Positions 34,341 through 42,950 of a DNA stretch of 64,000 nucleotides are shown here, piece by piece (position 1 is the stretch's first letter; the number at the start of each line of letters is the position of its first letter). The stretch is taken from assembly GCA_001870995.2 (NCBI GenBank), contig MLAV02000006.1, positions 62,001-126,000 of the forward strand, in the 5' to 3' direction. The notes under the pieces are model-generated. The model saw nothing but the letters and a program-made list of their open reading frames with translations. It did no database searches and was not told the origin of the DNA. A program made the translations under genes and the position numbers. This DNA comes from Chitinophaga sp. CB10 (GTDB lineage Bacteria; Bacteroidota; Bacteroidia; Chitinophagales; Chitinophagaceae).

Positions 34341-35510
34341 ATGAAGCAAGTGAAGAAAATTTTTGTCGCCGTATTACTGTCCCTGCACGCGCTGCTCCTG
34401 CACGCACAGGACGCCCGCCCGCCCATCATGGGATGGAGCAGCTGGAATAATTTTCGTGTACACATCAGCGAAAGTATGATCCGCGAACAGGCGGACGCCA
34501 TGATCGCCTCCGGCCTCTATGATGCCGGCTACCGCTTTATCAATATTGATGACGGCTACTTTGGCGGCCGTAACGCTGCCGGCTATTTGTATGAGGACAG
34601 CGCGAAGTTCCCTTCCGGCATGAAAGCCCTGGCGGATTATATTCACAGCAAAAACCTGAAGGCAGGGATCTACTCGGACGCTGGCCGCAATACCTGCGGC
34701 TCCATCTGGGATAATGATAAGAAAGGCATCGGCGTGGGCATGTATGCACACCTGGAGCAGGACTGCGAATCCTTCTTTACCAAATGGGGGTACGACTTCC
34801 TGAAGGTGGACTGGTGCGGCGGTGAAAAAATGAGCCTGGATGAAAAAACGGAATACCTGAAGATCATCGATCATATCAAATCCCTGAAAAAAGATATCGT
34901 CTTCAATATCTGCCGCTGGCAGTTCCCCGGGGAGTGGGCCATCAAAGTGGCTGACTCCTGGCGCATTTCCGGGGATATCAGCGCCAAATTTTCCTCCATC
35001 ATGCATATCATCGACCTGAATGCAGACCTCTGGAAGTACGCCTCACCGGGGCATTATAATGATATGGACATGCTGCAGGTAGGCCGCGGAATGACCTACG
35101 AGGAAGACAAAACGCACTTCAGCATGTGGTGCATGCTCAACTCTCCCTTGCTGGCCGGGAACGACCTGCGTCATATGTCCGCCCAAACCCGCGAAATACT
35201 CACCAACAAAGAAGTCATCGCCATCAACCAGGACCCCGGCTTTGACCAGGCCCGCCGCGTTTTCAGCGATGGCAGGGTAGAAGTATGGACGCGCTCCCTG
35301 GGCGCATCCCGCAACGAAGGCCATGCGATCGCCATCCTGAACAGGAGCGACGCGCCGGTGAAATTTGAACTGGTAGCGGAAAAATTCGGACTCGGTAAAA
35401 CGGCGGAGCTCCGCGATCTGTGGCAGCATGCGGACCTCGGGAAAATGGGAAAATCCCGGAAATTCGATATCCCGGTTCACGGTATTGTGGTATTGAGAAC
35501 AAAGGGGTGA
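34341..35510 (+). CDS. Alpha-galactosidase, GH27
   Basis: A 389-residue secreted glycosidase with signal peptide ending LLHAQ. It removes terminal alpha-galactosyl (or alpha-arabinopyranosyl) residues. The opening PPIMGWSSWNNF is the GH27 signature, the nucleophile is Asp157 in FLKVDWCGG, and the acid/base is Asp212 in SWRISGDI. A small beta-sandwich domain occupies about residues 310-389. It is shorter than eukaryotic relatives but normal for bacterial GH27. No PUL genes surround it, so it may act on galactomannan or xylan side groups released elsewhere. Confidence 0.93.
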   Translation: MKQVKKIFVAVLLSLHALLLHAQDARPPIMGWSSWNNFRVHISESMIREQADAMIASGLYDAGYRFINIDDGYFGGRNAAGYLYEDSAKFPSGMKALADYIHSKNLKAGIYSDAGRNTCGSIWDNDKKGIGVGMYAHLEQDCESFFTKWGYDFLKVDWCGGEKMSLDEKTEYLKIIDHIKSLKKDIVFNICRWQFPGEWAIKVADSWRISGDISAKFSSIMHIIDLNADLWKYASPGHYNDMDMLQVGRGMTYEEDKTHFSMWCMLNSPLLAGNDLRHMSAQTREILTNKEVIAINQDPGFDQARRVFSDGRVEVWTRSLGASRNEGHAIAILNRSDAPVKFELVAEKFGLGKTAELRDLWQHADLGKMGKSRKFDIPVHGIVVLRTKG

Positions 35511-35688
35511 GGAAATCCCTGTTCACAACGCCGTAATGGAAATATCCCCGCACGCAAACGGGGTTAAAACGAATGGGGATTGCCCCCATTTACCTGACCG
35601 TACGCAAAGCAAACCGCCCCCTCCAACGCCTGACCCTGACATTACTCCGGCACGATTTCAGTACCTGCGTTCATCAAAACTTTTTGCT

Positions 35689-36459
35689 ATGACGAACGCA
35701 GGTACAATTCCTCAAATGCCACAAGGCTTCTCTTATTGCGACATCTCCGGCAAACGCATACTCGTTACCGGTGGCACTACCGGTATAGGTCGCTCCATCG
35801 CTAAAATCCTCGCCGCGGCGGGCGCGCAGGTACTCCTCTTCGGGCGTCACGACAAAGAACTGCAGGATGCCCTGCAACAGGTTAATGAAGGCGCCAAAGA
35901 GCAGGCAAAAGGCATGATTGCAGATGCCGGCACAGCCGAAGGTATCCGGCAAGTGTTTGAAAAAGTAGACCAGGAGCTGGGTGGACTGGATGTTTTAATC
36001 AACAACGTAGGATTACCGTTCCAGGGGGTGGATAAAGGCGCCTATGAAGAATGGGACTATGTGGTAAAAACTAACCTGCTCTCTTACATCGCCTGTACGC
36101 ACGAAGCCATGGCGCGATTAAAAGACAAAGGGCAGATTATTTTTATCGGCTCCATGAGCGCGGAAGACAAGCCGAAAAACAGCTCCGTGTACAGCGCCAC
36201 CAAAGCGGGCGTGAGGGCATTCGTACAGGCGTTCCGTAAGGAACTGGAAGGCAAGCCCGTGAAAGTTTCCCTCGTGGAACCCGGCCTCGTTTCTACGGAC
36301 CTCCACGATATGCCCGAAGAAAAACGTACACAGATGCTGGAAGAGGGAACCATCATCCACGGAGAAGATATTGCCCTCATGGTTTGGTTCCTGCTCGTCC
36401 AGCCCTGGTACGTTAATACGATGATGAGCCAGGTGTTGCCGTTGAATCAGACTTTATAA
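35689..36459 (+). CDS. Short-chain dehydrogenase/reductase
   Basis: A 256-residue SDR with cofactor motif VTGGTTGIGRS (from about residue 26), NNVG in place of NNAG, catalytic Ser in FIGSMS, and YSATK. The start at MTNAGTIP was chosen because earlier in-frame sequence is low-complexity and not homologous to SDRs. The C-terminal VWFLLVQPWYVNTMMSQVLP is typical of YdfG/FabG-like oxidoreductases. The substrate is unknown and the neighbours give no clue. Confidence 0.9.
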   Translation: MTNAGTIPQMPQGFSYCDISGKRILVTGGTTGIGRSIAKILAAAGAQVLLFGRHDKELQDALQQVNEGAKEQAKGMIADAGTAEGIRQVFEKVDQELGGLDVLINNVGLPFQGVDKGAYEEWDYVVKTNLLSYIACTHEAMARLKDKGQIIFIGSMSAEDKPKNSSVYSATKAGVRAFVQAFRKELEGKPVKVSLVEPGLVSTDLHDMPEEKRTQMLEEGTIIHGEDIALMVWFLLVQPWYVNTMMSQVLPLNQTL

Positions 36460-36547
36460 AGGCTGAATAAAGTTTGAATCAGAAATTATCAACTTTGAAT
36501 CATAGCTTATAAACGCTGTATCAGAAATTATAACGCCGCATCAGCCT
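36444..36547 (+). repeat. Degenerate 21-base tandem repeat at the SDR 3' end
   Basis: Units GAATCAGA..TTATAAA..CT begin at 36444, 36476, 36497, 36518 and 36538 (last partial), with an 11-base half unit at 36465. The array starts inside the last codons of the SDR gene and reaches the stop of the convergent gene at 36547. Each unit is AT-rich with a GNATCA head. Confidence 0.65.
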
Positions 36548-38754
36548 CACAAAACCACCTGCAGGTGAATAGTAATCTCATCGCCGCCCTGGATATCAAA
36601 AGTGATATATTTTTCCGGTGTAGTACTGTATGCAAGCGGCTGATCCCCACGGCTGATTTCCGCACCCAACGTAATGGAGGCGTCCGCAGGAAAAAGCCTG
36701 CAAAAGCCCGAGTTGTCTGGCGTTCCGAAAAACGTTACTGTATGACTTCCGCTTTCGTTGGTGGCGATGGATTTAACCGGGAGCGCTGCATACAGTATGA
36801 TACCGCTATCAGCCAGCTGATGATAATACCGCGTGTACAGGGAAAATGGAATACCCGCGCCGTAAATTTCCAGCCCAACGGTACCCGATTGATTCCAGCC
36901 TTCCTGCAGGTCTTCCACCGGGATGTAAATATTGCGCATCGGCTGCCCTTCCCGGGGTTTTTCCGAAAGCATGTCTGCCGGTGCATTGAACGGGTAATAG
37001 TAAAAACAGCGGCCGGGCAGGTACTTCAGAAACTCGCAGAGCATAAAAAGTACATCCTGTGGAATGTCCACCCCTTCGGACAGGCGGATGTATTCGTCAA
37101 AAGCCATCATCACCTCGTTTTCCTCATAAGCGGCAATATATGGCGCTTCCGGTAAAGGGAATATGGCAAAGAAGGAAGCCCAGTTTTTACCGTTGCCATA
37201 CCCGCATTGCCAGATCCACATATTGCTGAAGAGGGCGGCTATACAGGTGATGCTGGCGGACAGGAAGCGCTGCTCGCCCGTGGCTTTGAAGAGTTTGAGG
37301 CAGGCTACTGCGGCAAAGGCCGTATTGTTGGCCTGGTACATCAGTTTAAATCCCTTGTTGAACAACTTCCCCGCAGCCTGGTAGGCTTCGCGCAGGTACT
37401 TGTCATCCCCGTAGAGCTCCCAGGCTTTCAGCATCACATAAGCATACAAACCCGGAACGTCATTTTCCCCGTCTTCTCCCGGCCGCGTTTCTGCCCGCAC
37501 TACTTCCAGCGTACGGATATTATACATCACCGGCCAGTCGTAGTTGAAATGCTGCGCTACCCGTATGCCGTAATCCAGCGCATTACGGGTTTGCGCATCC
37601 GGCATATGAATACCCATTTGTTCGCAGGCCAGCAAATGCAGCAGGGGATGGTACAGATACCAGCTGTCCATCGTATCCGGCTCCTTGTGGTCCTCGTCGT
37701 TATTGAGGTGGTCCGACATCTCCGGCAGCCAGCGTACAAGTGTTTTAAGCTGCTTGTCATAGAAGCTGAAGATATTCTGCTGCAGCACGTTTACAAGCGG
37801 CATGTCAATGCCTTTATAAATACTGTATTCCTTCAAAGGTCGCATGACAGCCAGTTGTACCATGATCTCCGGAGGATTGTCGTAATCGCAGTAATAGGCA
37901 TTCAGGTACGACCTTTCCTTTACATTCTGCCAGCAGCCGTGGTTCCGCTCCAGCTCCTGCAGCGTGCCTTCCGCAATTTGCGGCCAGTGGAAATAACCCA
38001 GTTCCGGTTTCGATATTTTTTTGTAGAGCGTAGCGAGCATCTCCATAAAGGTCCGGGTCAATGCTTCCGTATCAGCAACCGGCCCTGGCTGGTAGAGAAG
38101 GTACGCATCGTAAATCACATACTCCGTTCCCGGCTGCAGCAGATGCGCTGCATTCCCCGGCAGCAAAAAGCCGGGCTCCGGCCATTCGCCGGCCACCGTG
38201 CCCGCGACGCTGCAATGCGCAGCTTCGCAGTAGGGCGATAGCGAAGAAAGATCCTGCCAGTATAATACCAGTGTTTCCGGAGCCGCGCCTGTGCTGAAGT
38301 ACAGCAGCCCGGTGCGCGGGCCTACCTGGTTAAAGTGAATGTTGCCCGGTGGTATGCTAATGCTGCCTTTTTCCGGGAGCGGGAAAACATCGCGGCCACT
38401 GGGCTTTAAATACTGTTCATGCGCCGGGGTGAAACTGGTGCGGAGCCGGCAGCCCGCCGCCTCTCTGAAGCAGTCCACCACAGCGGTGTAAGCGCCGGCA
38501 GCGCAGTCCGCCTTAAGGGTTAACCCGCCCGCCTGTTTGTCCACTGCGGTAATGCGGAGTTCGGGGTCGCGGGAATTAATTACCCGGTAAGCAATCCGTT
38601 CGTTGTTGGCGTTGGTAGTCAGCAACCAGATGTCGCCTGCATCCCTGACCAGCTCGTATTGCATATCACCGGTATGCAGCGCTGCCAGGGACTGGCGGAC
38701 GTCTTTGTTAAACAATGTGTACACGTGGATCGTGTGGGTCGACATGCCTTTCAT
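36547..38754 (-). CDS. Large cytoplasmic protein of unknown function with an alpha/alpha-barrel-like region
   Basis: A 735-residue protein without signal peptide or membrane segments. Residues about 1-240 are beta-rich (for example MQYELVRDAGDIWLLTTN and GNIHFNQVGPRTGLLYFSTG). Residues about 270-560 are helical with repeats such as LYAYVMLKAWELYGDDKYLREAYQAAGKLF and FAAVACLKLFKATGEQRFL. The end is again beta-rich (HTVTFFGTPDNSG, EKYITFDIQGGDEITIHL). The beta-sandwich, alpha/alpha-toroid, beta-sandwich order resembles glycoside hydrolases or polysaccharide lyases, but I recognise no catalytic motif. It is transcribed alone and converges on the SDR gene. Confidence 0.7.
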   Translation of the reverse strand: MKGMSTHTIHVYTLFNKDVRQSLAALHTGDMQYELVRDAGDIWLLTTNANNERIAYRVINSRDPELRITAVDKQAGGLTLKADCAAGAYTAVVDCFREAAGCRLRTSFTPAHEQYLKPSGRDVFPLPEKGSISIPPGNIHFNQVGPRTGLLYFSTGAAPETLVLYWQDLSSLSPYCEAAHCSVAGTVAGEWPEPGFLLPGNAAHLLQPGTEYVIYDAYLLYQPGPVADTEALTRTFMEMLATLYKKISKPELGYFHWPQIAEGTLQELERNHGCWQNVKERSYLNAYYCDYDNPPEIMVQLAVMRPLKEYSIYKGIDMPLVNVLQQNIFSFYDKQLKTLVRWLPEMSDHLNNDEDHKEPDTMDSWYLYHPLLHLLACEQMGIHMPDAQTRNALDYGIRVAQHFNYDWPVMYNIRTLEVVRAETRPGEDGENDVPGLYAYVMLKAWELYGDDKYLREAYQAAGKLFNKGFKLMYQANNTAFAAVACLKLFKATGEQRFLSASITCIAALFSNMWIWQCGYGNGKNWASFFAIFPLPEAPYIAAYEENEVMMAFDEYIRLSEGVDIPQDVLFMLCEFLKYLPGRCFYYYPFNAPADMLSEKPREGQPMRNIYIPVEDLQEGWNQSGTVGLEIYGAGIPFSLYTRYYHQLADSGIILYAALPVKSIATNESGSHTVTFFGTPDNSGFCRLFPADASITLGAEISRGDQPLAYSTTPEKYITFDIQGGDEITIHLQVVL

Positions 38755-38760
38755 ATAGAT

Positions 38761-39456
38761 CTATTTTTTTTGTGCCTGGGTAATGGGTGCAATAAACGTG
38801 GACGCAGCGCAAATGGAGCACTGCCTGGGGGCTTTATCATATCGTTTGCCGCAATGACTGCAAACAGCATGCTCGTGGTCGGTCACTTGTTGGGCAAGAA
38901 ATAAAGGGTCGGTGGTGGGCAAGATGGGCAACCCGCTTTCGGGTTGTTTGTTCTGCACCAGGGTAAAGTTACCGTCTGCCTCAAAATAGAGGCGGTCCAC
39001 CATACCCAGGTGCATTACCCCCTCGCTACGCAGCTGCGCAAAAAGCCGCTCTTTGGAAAGCCGTACTTTTTCCATCTGCTCCAGGTGTATGTGGCCATTG
39101 CCGATGAGGATGCCCACTTTGCCCTGCAGGATGGTGTTGACCTTTTCATTACGCGTGGCGTACATGGCCAGCATGCGCTGGATCGCCACCACCGCCAGCG
39201 CTGCCAGCAAGGCCGTAAGCAGGCCCCGTTGGAAATTCAGCAGCACCGCCCCGCCGGTAGCCGCCAGCGAGGAAAGGGCCGCAATTTCAAGCCGGGTCAG
39301 CTGCGTCGCCATGCGCTTTCCGATCAAACGCATGCATACGACCATCAGCAGGAACACAAACGCAGCCCGCACCAGTAGCTCGAAGTACATGGCCGCGGGG
39401 TAATTGCCGATCAGTATCCTATGCCAATCGTCCAAAAAAATCTGGTATGCTTTCAT
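38761..39456 (-). CDS. DUF421 (YetF-type) membrane protein with C-terminal zinc ribbon, copy 2
   Basis: A 231-residue protein. Three helices (about residues 25-100) carry the DUF421 signature LIGKRMATQLTRLEIAALSSLAATGGAVLL, followed by the soluble domain with LSKERLFAQLRSEGVMHLGMVDRLYFEADGNFTLVQ. An unusual tail has CSHCGKRYDKAPRQCSIC, two CxxC knuckles expected to bind zinc. DUF421 function is unknown. It follows the homologous gene at 39458 with a one-base gap, so the two may form a heteromer. Confidence 0.87.
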   Translation of the reverse strand: MKAYQIFLDDWHRILIGNYPAAMYFELLVRAAFVFLLMVVCMRLIGKRMATQLTRLEIAALSSLAATGGAVLLNFQRGLLTALLAALAVVAIQRMLAMYATRNEKVNTILQGKVGILIGNGHIHLEQMEKVRLSKERLFAQLRSEGVMHLGMVDRLYFEADGNFTLVQNKQPESGLPILPTTDPLFLAQQVTDHEHAVCSHCGKRYDKAPRQCSICAASTFIAPITQAQKK

Positions 39457-39457
39457 A

Positions 39458-40150
39458 TCACGAAGCTTTTATAGTTACAGCGGGTATCCATTCCTCTCTG
39501 CCGCAGACGTCGCATACCTTGCCATCATCCGGAATGCCGGGGCGGGAATTGCCGCAACTGGTGCAGCTTACCTGCTGCGCTGCAGCGTCATAGAGCTTTT
39601 CGTTGGATAACTGGGGTAATGGCAGTATAGGTAACCCCGGCCGTTGTTCCGGGGCATGGTAAACAGTGAACAATCCACATGCTTCCAGGTACACCCGGCT
39701 GAGTTCTCCCAACTGGTACACCTTCTTCTTTCGCAGGATGGCAAATAATTGTGTGCGGGGAATGCCCGCCTGCTGTAACTCCCGCAATTGCAGTACGCCG
39801 TCTTTCAGGAGAATGTTGAGGTCGCCCTGGACCCTGCTTTCAAAGCGTGCGTACCTGGCGCCCCACCACGTGATTCCCTGCTGGAACAGCAGGATGGCCA
39901 GCAAGCACAAAGCGCCGGCAATAATGCCGGTTTCCGGGGTGAGCGCAGCAGGCGATATGATAGCCCCGAGCATAATCCAGATAGCAAATTCAAGGATGGT
40001 CAGCTGCCCGGACATGCGCTTGCCTAACTTGCGCACCATGATCAGCAGCAGTACGTATAATATAAGCGTACGGATAAGTACTTCTATAAGAAAAGATGCC
40101 GGGGCTTCACCAATGAGCAACCTGTGCCAGTCAAAAACTTTCAGCTCCAT
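39458..40150 (-). CDS. DUF421 (YetF-type) membrane protein with C-terminal zinc ribbon, copy 1
   Basis: A 230-residue homologue of the downstream gene. It has the motif LGKRMSGQLTILEFAIWIMLGAIISPAALTPE, the soluble RTQLFAILRKKKVYQLGELSRVYLEACGLFTVY, and a tail CTSCGNSRPGIPDDGKVCDVCG with two CxxC pairs. The start at MELKVFDW was chosen because it aligns with the other copy (both reach DWHRxLIG within 15 residues). The two genes form an operon. They differ a lot in sequence, so the duplication is not recent. Confidence 0.87.
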   Translation of the reverse strand: MELKVFDWHRLLIGEAPASFLIEVLIRTLILYVLLLIMVRKLGKRMSGQLTILEFAIWIMLGAIISPAALTPETGIIAGALCLLAILLFQQGITWWGARYARFESRVQGDLNILLKDGVLQLRELQQAGIPRTQLFAILRKKKVYQLGELSRVYLEACGLFTVYHAPEQRPGLPILPLPQLSNEKLYDAAAQQVSCTSCGNSRPGIPDDGKVCDVCGREEWIPAVTIKAS

Positions 40151-40435
40151 ATTACACTGTTTGTGTACAGGAAAATGATACAAAATGTGTGCTGTATATG
40201 AGATGATTCGAATTCCTTACTGAATAAGTGATTTTATACCTCTCCAATGAAATTTGTAGAAAATAGTGCATGCCAGCGTTCCCCTTCCTGTAACGGAAAA
40301 GCTACTTAAAGCAGACAGGAAAAAAACAGCAAAATTAAAAGTCCGCCACCACCTTAATACGCACGCGAATCAGCCTGTTATCCGCTTATTGAGGCATTGT
40401 ATTGGAAGCGGTATATACTTACTAAACTGACAACT

Positions 40436-41386
40436 ATGTTTTATCACGTTAAAGAATTACAATTCGACGCGCGGGTAACCAAGCCGGACCCCGCATTCGC
40501 TACGTTGCTGCTCGAGCAGTTTGGCGGCGCTAACGGCGAACTGGCAGCCGCCCTCAGGTATTTCGGTCAGGCTTTCGCCGCACGTCATCCGTATCCGGAT
40601 AAATACGATATGCTGATGGACATTGCCACGGAAGAGTTTAGCCACCTGGAAATAGTAGGGGCCACCATCCAGATGCTGCTCCAGGGCATCAACGGGGAAC
40701 TGAAAAAAGCAGCCGATGAATCGGAGATCATGGGATTGCACAATGGTAAGAGCGCCCGGGAAGACTACATTCACCAGGCCTACGTAGCCCCTCAAATCCT
40801 GACGTCTACCGGCGGAGGGCCCGCCTATACAAACTCCCAGGGCGTGCCCTGGTCCGCAGCGTATATCAACGGGGATTGCAACGGCGATCTGACGGTTGAC
40901 CTGCGGTCCGATATTGCAGCGGAGTCACGCGCTAAAATCACTTACGAATACCTCCTGCAATTCACGGACGACCCGGAAGTAAAACGTACCCTCAACTTCC
41001 TGATGACCCGCGAAGTAGCCCACTACCAGATGTTTGAGGCGGCGTTGAATACCATTACACCTAACTTCCCCCCGGGCGTCAAACAGGCGGACCCGCGCTA
41101 CAGCAACCTTTATTTCAATATGTCCAGCGGCGCGGATATGCCGGGCCCATGGAACCAGGGCCAGTCCTCCCAGCTTGGGGAAGAATGGCAGTATGTGAAT
41201 GATCCCGTACAATATGTATTGGATACAAACGGACTGCGGAATATCGAACCTAACGGTACCGGCAGAACGGTGCAGGAAACCCGCGACCTGGACCTGCAAC
41301 TCGGGCAGGAGAGAAGCGCGGAAGTAAACAGCGCCGTGCCAATCGGAGAGGCATGTTGGAGTCAAAGCAGTATGGATAAATTTTAA
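40436..41386 (+). CDS. Manganese catalase family protein
   Basis: A 316-residue ferritin-fold protein that should dismutate hydrogen peroxide at a di-manganese centre. The metal-binding helices are visible: FGGANGELAAALRYFGQAF, IATEEFSHLEIVGATIQML (Glu and His ligands), and MTREVAHYQMFEAALNTI (Glu/His). The C-terminal tail after about residue 215 is the usual extended family tail. The start at MFYHVKELQ was chosen by homology; the frame continues 13 codons upstream without such character. The DsbA-like gene follows three bases later, so they share an operon. Confidence 0.92.
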   Translation: MFYHVKELQFDARVTKPDPAFATLLLEQFGGANGELAAALRYFGQAFAARHPYPDKYDMLMDIATEEFSHLEIVGATIQMLLQGINGELKKAADESEIMGLHNGKSAREDYIHQAYVAPQILTSTGGGPAYTNSQGVPWSAAYINGDCNGDLTVDLRSDIAAESRAKITYEYLLQFTDDPEVKRTLNFLMTREVAHYQMFEAALNTITPNFPPGVKQADPRYSNLYFNMSSGADMPGPWNQGQSSQLGEEWQYVNDPVQYVLDTNGLRNIEPNGTGRTVQETRDLDLQLGQERSAEVNSAVPIGEACWSQSSMDKF

Positions 41387-41389
41387 GCT

Positions 41390-42064
41390 ATGCAAATCCA
41401 GGTAGTGTATTATACCGACCCGCTCTGTTGCTGGTCATGGGCGTTTGAGCCGGTTGTCCAGGCTTTCCGGGATCAATACGTCGGTGAGATAGATTTTCGT
41501 TTTTGTATGGCCGGCATGATCGCCGGTTGGGATAGTTATCACGATGATTTGCTTGCCATCCGGAGGCCCCTGCAAATGGGGCCTTCCTGGATGCAGGTCA
41601 AATACCAGGCACAGATCAATATCGATGAAAAAATATGGCACGACGATCCGCCGGGCTCCTCATACCCCTCCTGCCTAGCCGTCAAGTGCGCCGGCCGGCA
41701 GTCGCCCCAGGCGGAAAATATCATGCTGCACGAACTGCGCAAAGCAGTCATGACCCAGCGTAGAAATATTGCAAAAAGAGAAGTCTTGTTAGAGGTGGCC
41801 GCAACAGTATCGGCCAACTATTCCGGCCTGCTGGACCTGCCCCAGTTTGAAGCCCAGCTGACGGAGCCAGCTACCGTAGAGGCTTTCCGGAAGGATCTCC
41901 AGGAAAGACAGGTGAATAATATCAAACGGCTCCCGTCCCTGATGATCAGCAACCCCGCCGCCAATAAGCGTGTATTGCTTACCGGTATGCGGCCCCTGGA
42001 TGATTTGCACAATGTGATGGCGCAGGTGAACAGCGGGGAGGATAGGGTGTATAGCCAGGTGTAA
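41390..42064 (+). CDS. DsbA-family thioredoxin-fold protein (YjbH/Thioredoxin_5-like)
   Basis: A 224-residue cytoplasmic protein. It starts VVYYTDPLCCWSWAFEPVVQAF, the thioredoxin strand and active-site region of the DsbA/FrnE/YjbH group. The active site reads CCWS rather than CxxC, so a dithiol oxidoreductase reaction is doubtful; the first Cys may act alone, or the protein may be an adaptor like YjbH. The C-terminal half is helical and returns to the fold at LPSLMISNPAANKRVLLTGM. It lies three bases after the manganese catalase gene, which suggests a shared role in oxidative stress. Confidence 0.87.
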   Translation: MQIQVVYYTDPLCCWSWAFEPVVQAFRDQYVGEIDFRFCMAGMIAGWDSYHDDLLAIRRPLQMGPSWMQVKYQAQINIDEKIWHDDPPGSSYPSCLAVKCAGRQSPQAENIMLHELRKAVMTQRRNIAKREVLLEVAATVSANYSGLLDLPQFEAQLTEPATVEAFRKDLQERQVNNIKRLPSLMISNPAANKRVLLTGMRPLDDLHNVMAQVNSGEDRVYSQV

Positions 42065-42094
42065 GGCTGCAATAACGGATTAGCAACTCAACAC

Positions 42095-42124
42095 CGCCCG
42101 GCCTGAAACCCGGGCGTAACTTTT
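42095..42124 (+). terminator. Hairpin terminator after the catalase operon
   Basis: CGCCCGG (42095-42101) pairs with CCGGGCG (42110-42116) around an eight-base loop and is followed by TAACTTTT. It lies 30 bases after the DsbA-like gene. Confidence 0.6.
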
Positions 42125-42184
42125 AAATTACAATCCCGGGTAATTTCCAAACGACCCGGTCTTGCTCATCAAAAATTTCCAGCC

Positions 42185-42853
42185 CTACTCATCCTCCGTT
42201 GAAATATAATCCCAATCAATCTCCAAGCGGCTCAGCAAACGCTCAAACCGCTTATTATCCTGCGTCCCGATAAATATCCCCGCCCAATTCCCCTGCTGGT
42301 CCACAGACACGCTGATCACCTCCTCGAATTGATCCGTAAATATCCGCTGCGATTGTAAAGTAATATCCTTTACTTCCTCCCAGTTAGCCATAATATAATC
42401 CGCCAACTCCGGCGATACCGTGTCAAAACTGTTGGCATTGTAAGTCAGCCCGCCCATCGTCCCGTTGTAAATCGCCATCAGCAACAGGAAGTTGTCCGCC
42501 GTCGTAGCATCCAGGTACCATTCCGTACCGTCCGGGTAATAATTTCCATACACCGGCGGATTGTCCGCCTGCAGGTCCGACTCCTTAATACCCCAATACG
42601 CCACCACCTGGTTCTCCTCGTAAAACACCAGGTAACGGTCATCCGTAAACGATACCTGGTCAGGCGGGAGCAACTGGTTGTGGGACCGGTTTACCTGGTC
42701 GTTTTTTCCCAGCGCCCGGTAATACGCCGCCAAAGCGTCCGGCAGCCGTATGCCCAGCCGGGCTTCCGCAGCCGCTATATCCGCAGCCGTATAGCCATCC
42801 GCTGCATCCTCCGGCAGCTGGTATAAACGTCGTATCTGTGCTAACATTGTCAT
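42185..42853 (-). CDS. SMI1/KNR4 (SUKH) family protein
   Basis: A 222-residue cytoplasmic protein of the SUKH fold. The signature is an N-terminal AAEARLGIRLPDALAAYYRALGKNDQVN, followed by LVFYEENQVVAYWGIKESDL and NPPVYGNYYPDGTEWYLDATTADNFLLLMAI. SUKH proteins often act as immunity proteins against toxins but also have other roles in bacteria. No toxin gene is adjacent. Met codons at 42880 and 42847 are alternative starts. Confidence 0.85.
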   Translation of the reverse strand: MTMLAQIRRLYQLPEDAADGYTAADIAAAEARLGIRLPDALAAYYRALGKNDQVNRSHNQLLPPDQVSFTDDRYLVFYEENQVVAYWGIKESDLQADNPPVYGNYYPDGTEWYLDATTADNFLLLMAIYNGTMGGLTYNANSFDTVSPELADYIMANWEEVKDITLQSQRIFTDQFEEVISVSVDQQGNWAGIFIGTQDNKRFERLLSRLEIDWDYISTEDE

Positions 42854-42950
42854 TGGTTTCAGGAGAAAGTGATGCCGCAAATGTAACTTTTTTCAACGCG
42901 CAGGGCAGAAGCTTTGGGAATAATTTTATAATTTGTCAGGCTAACAATTA

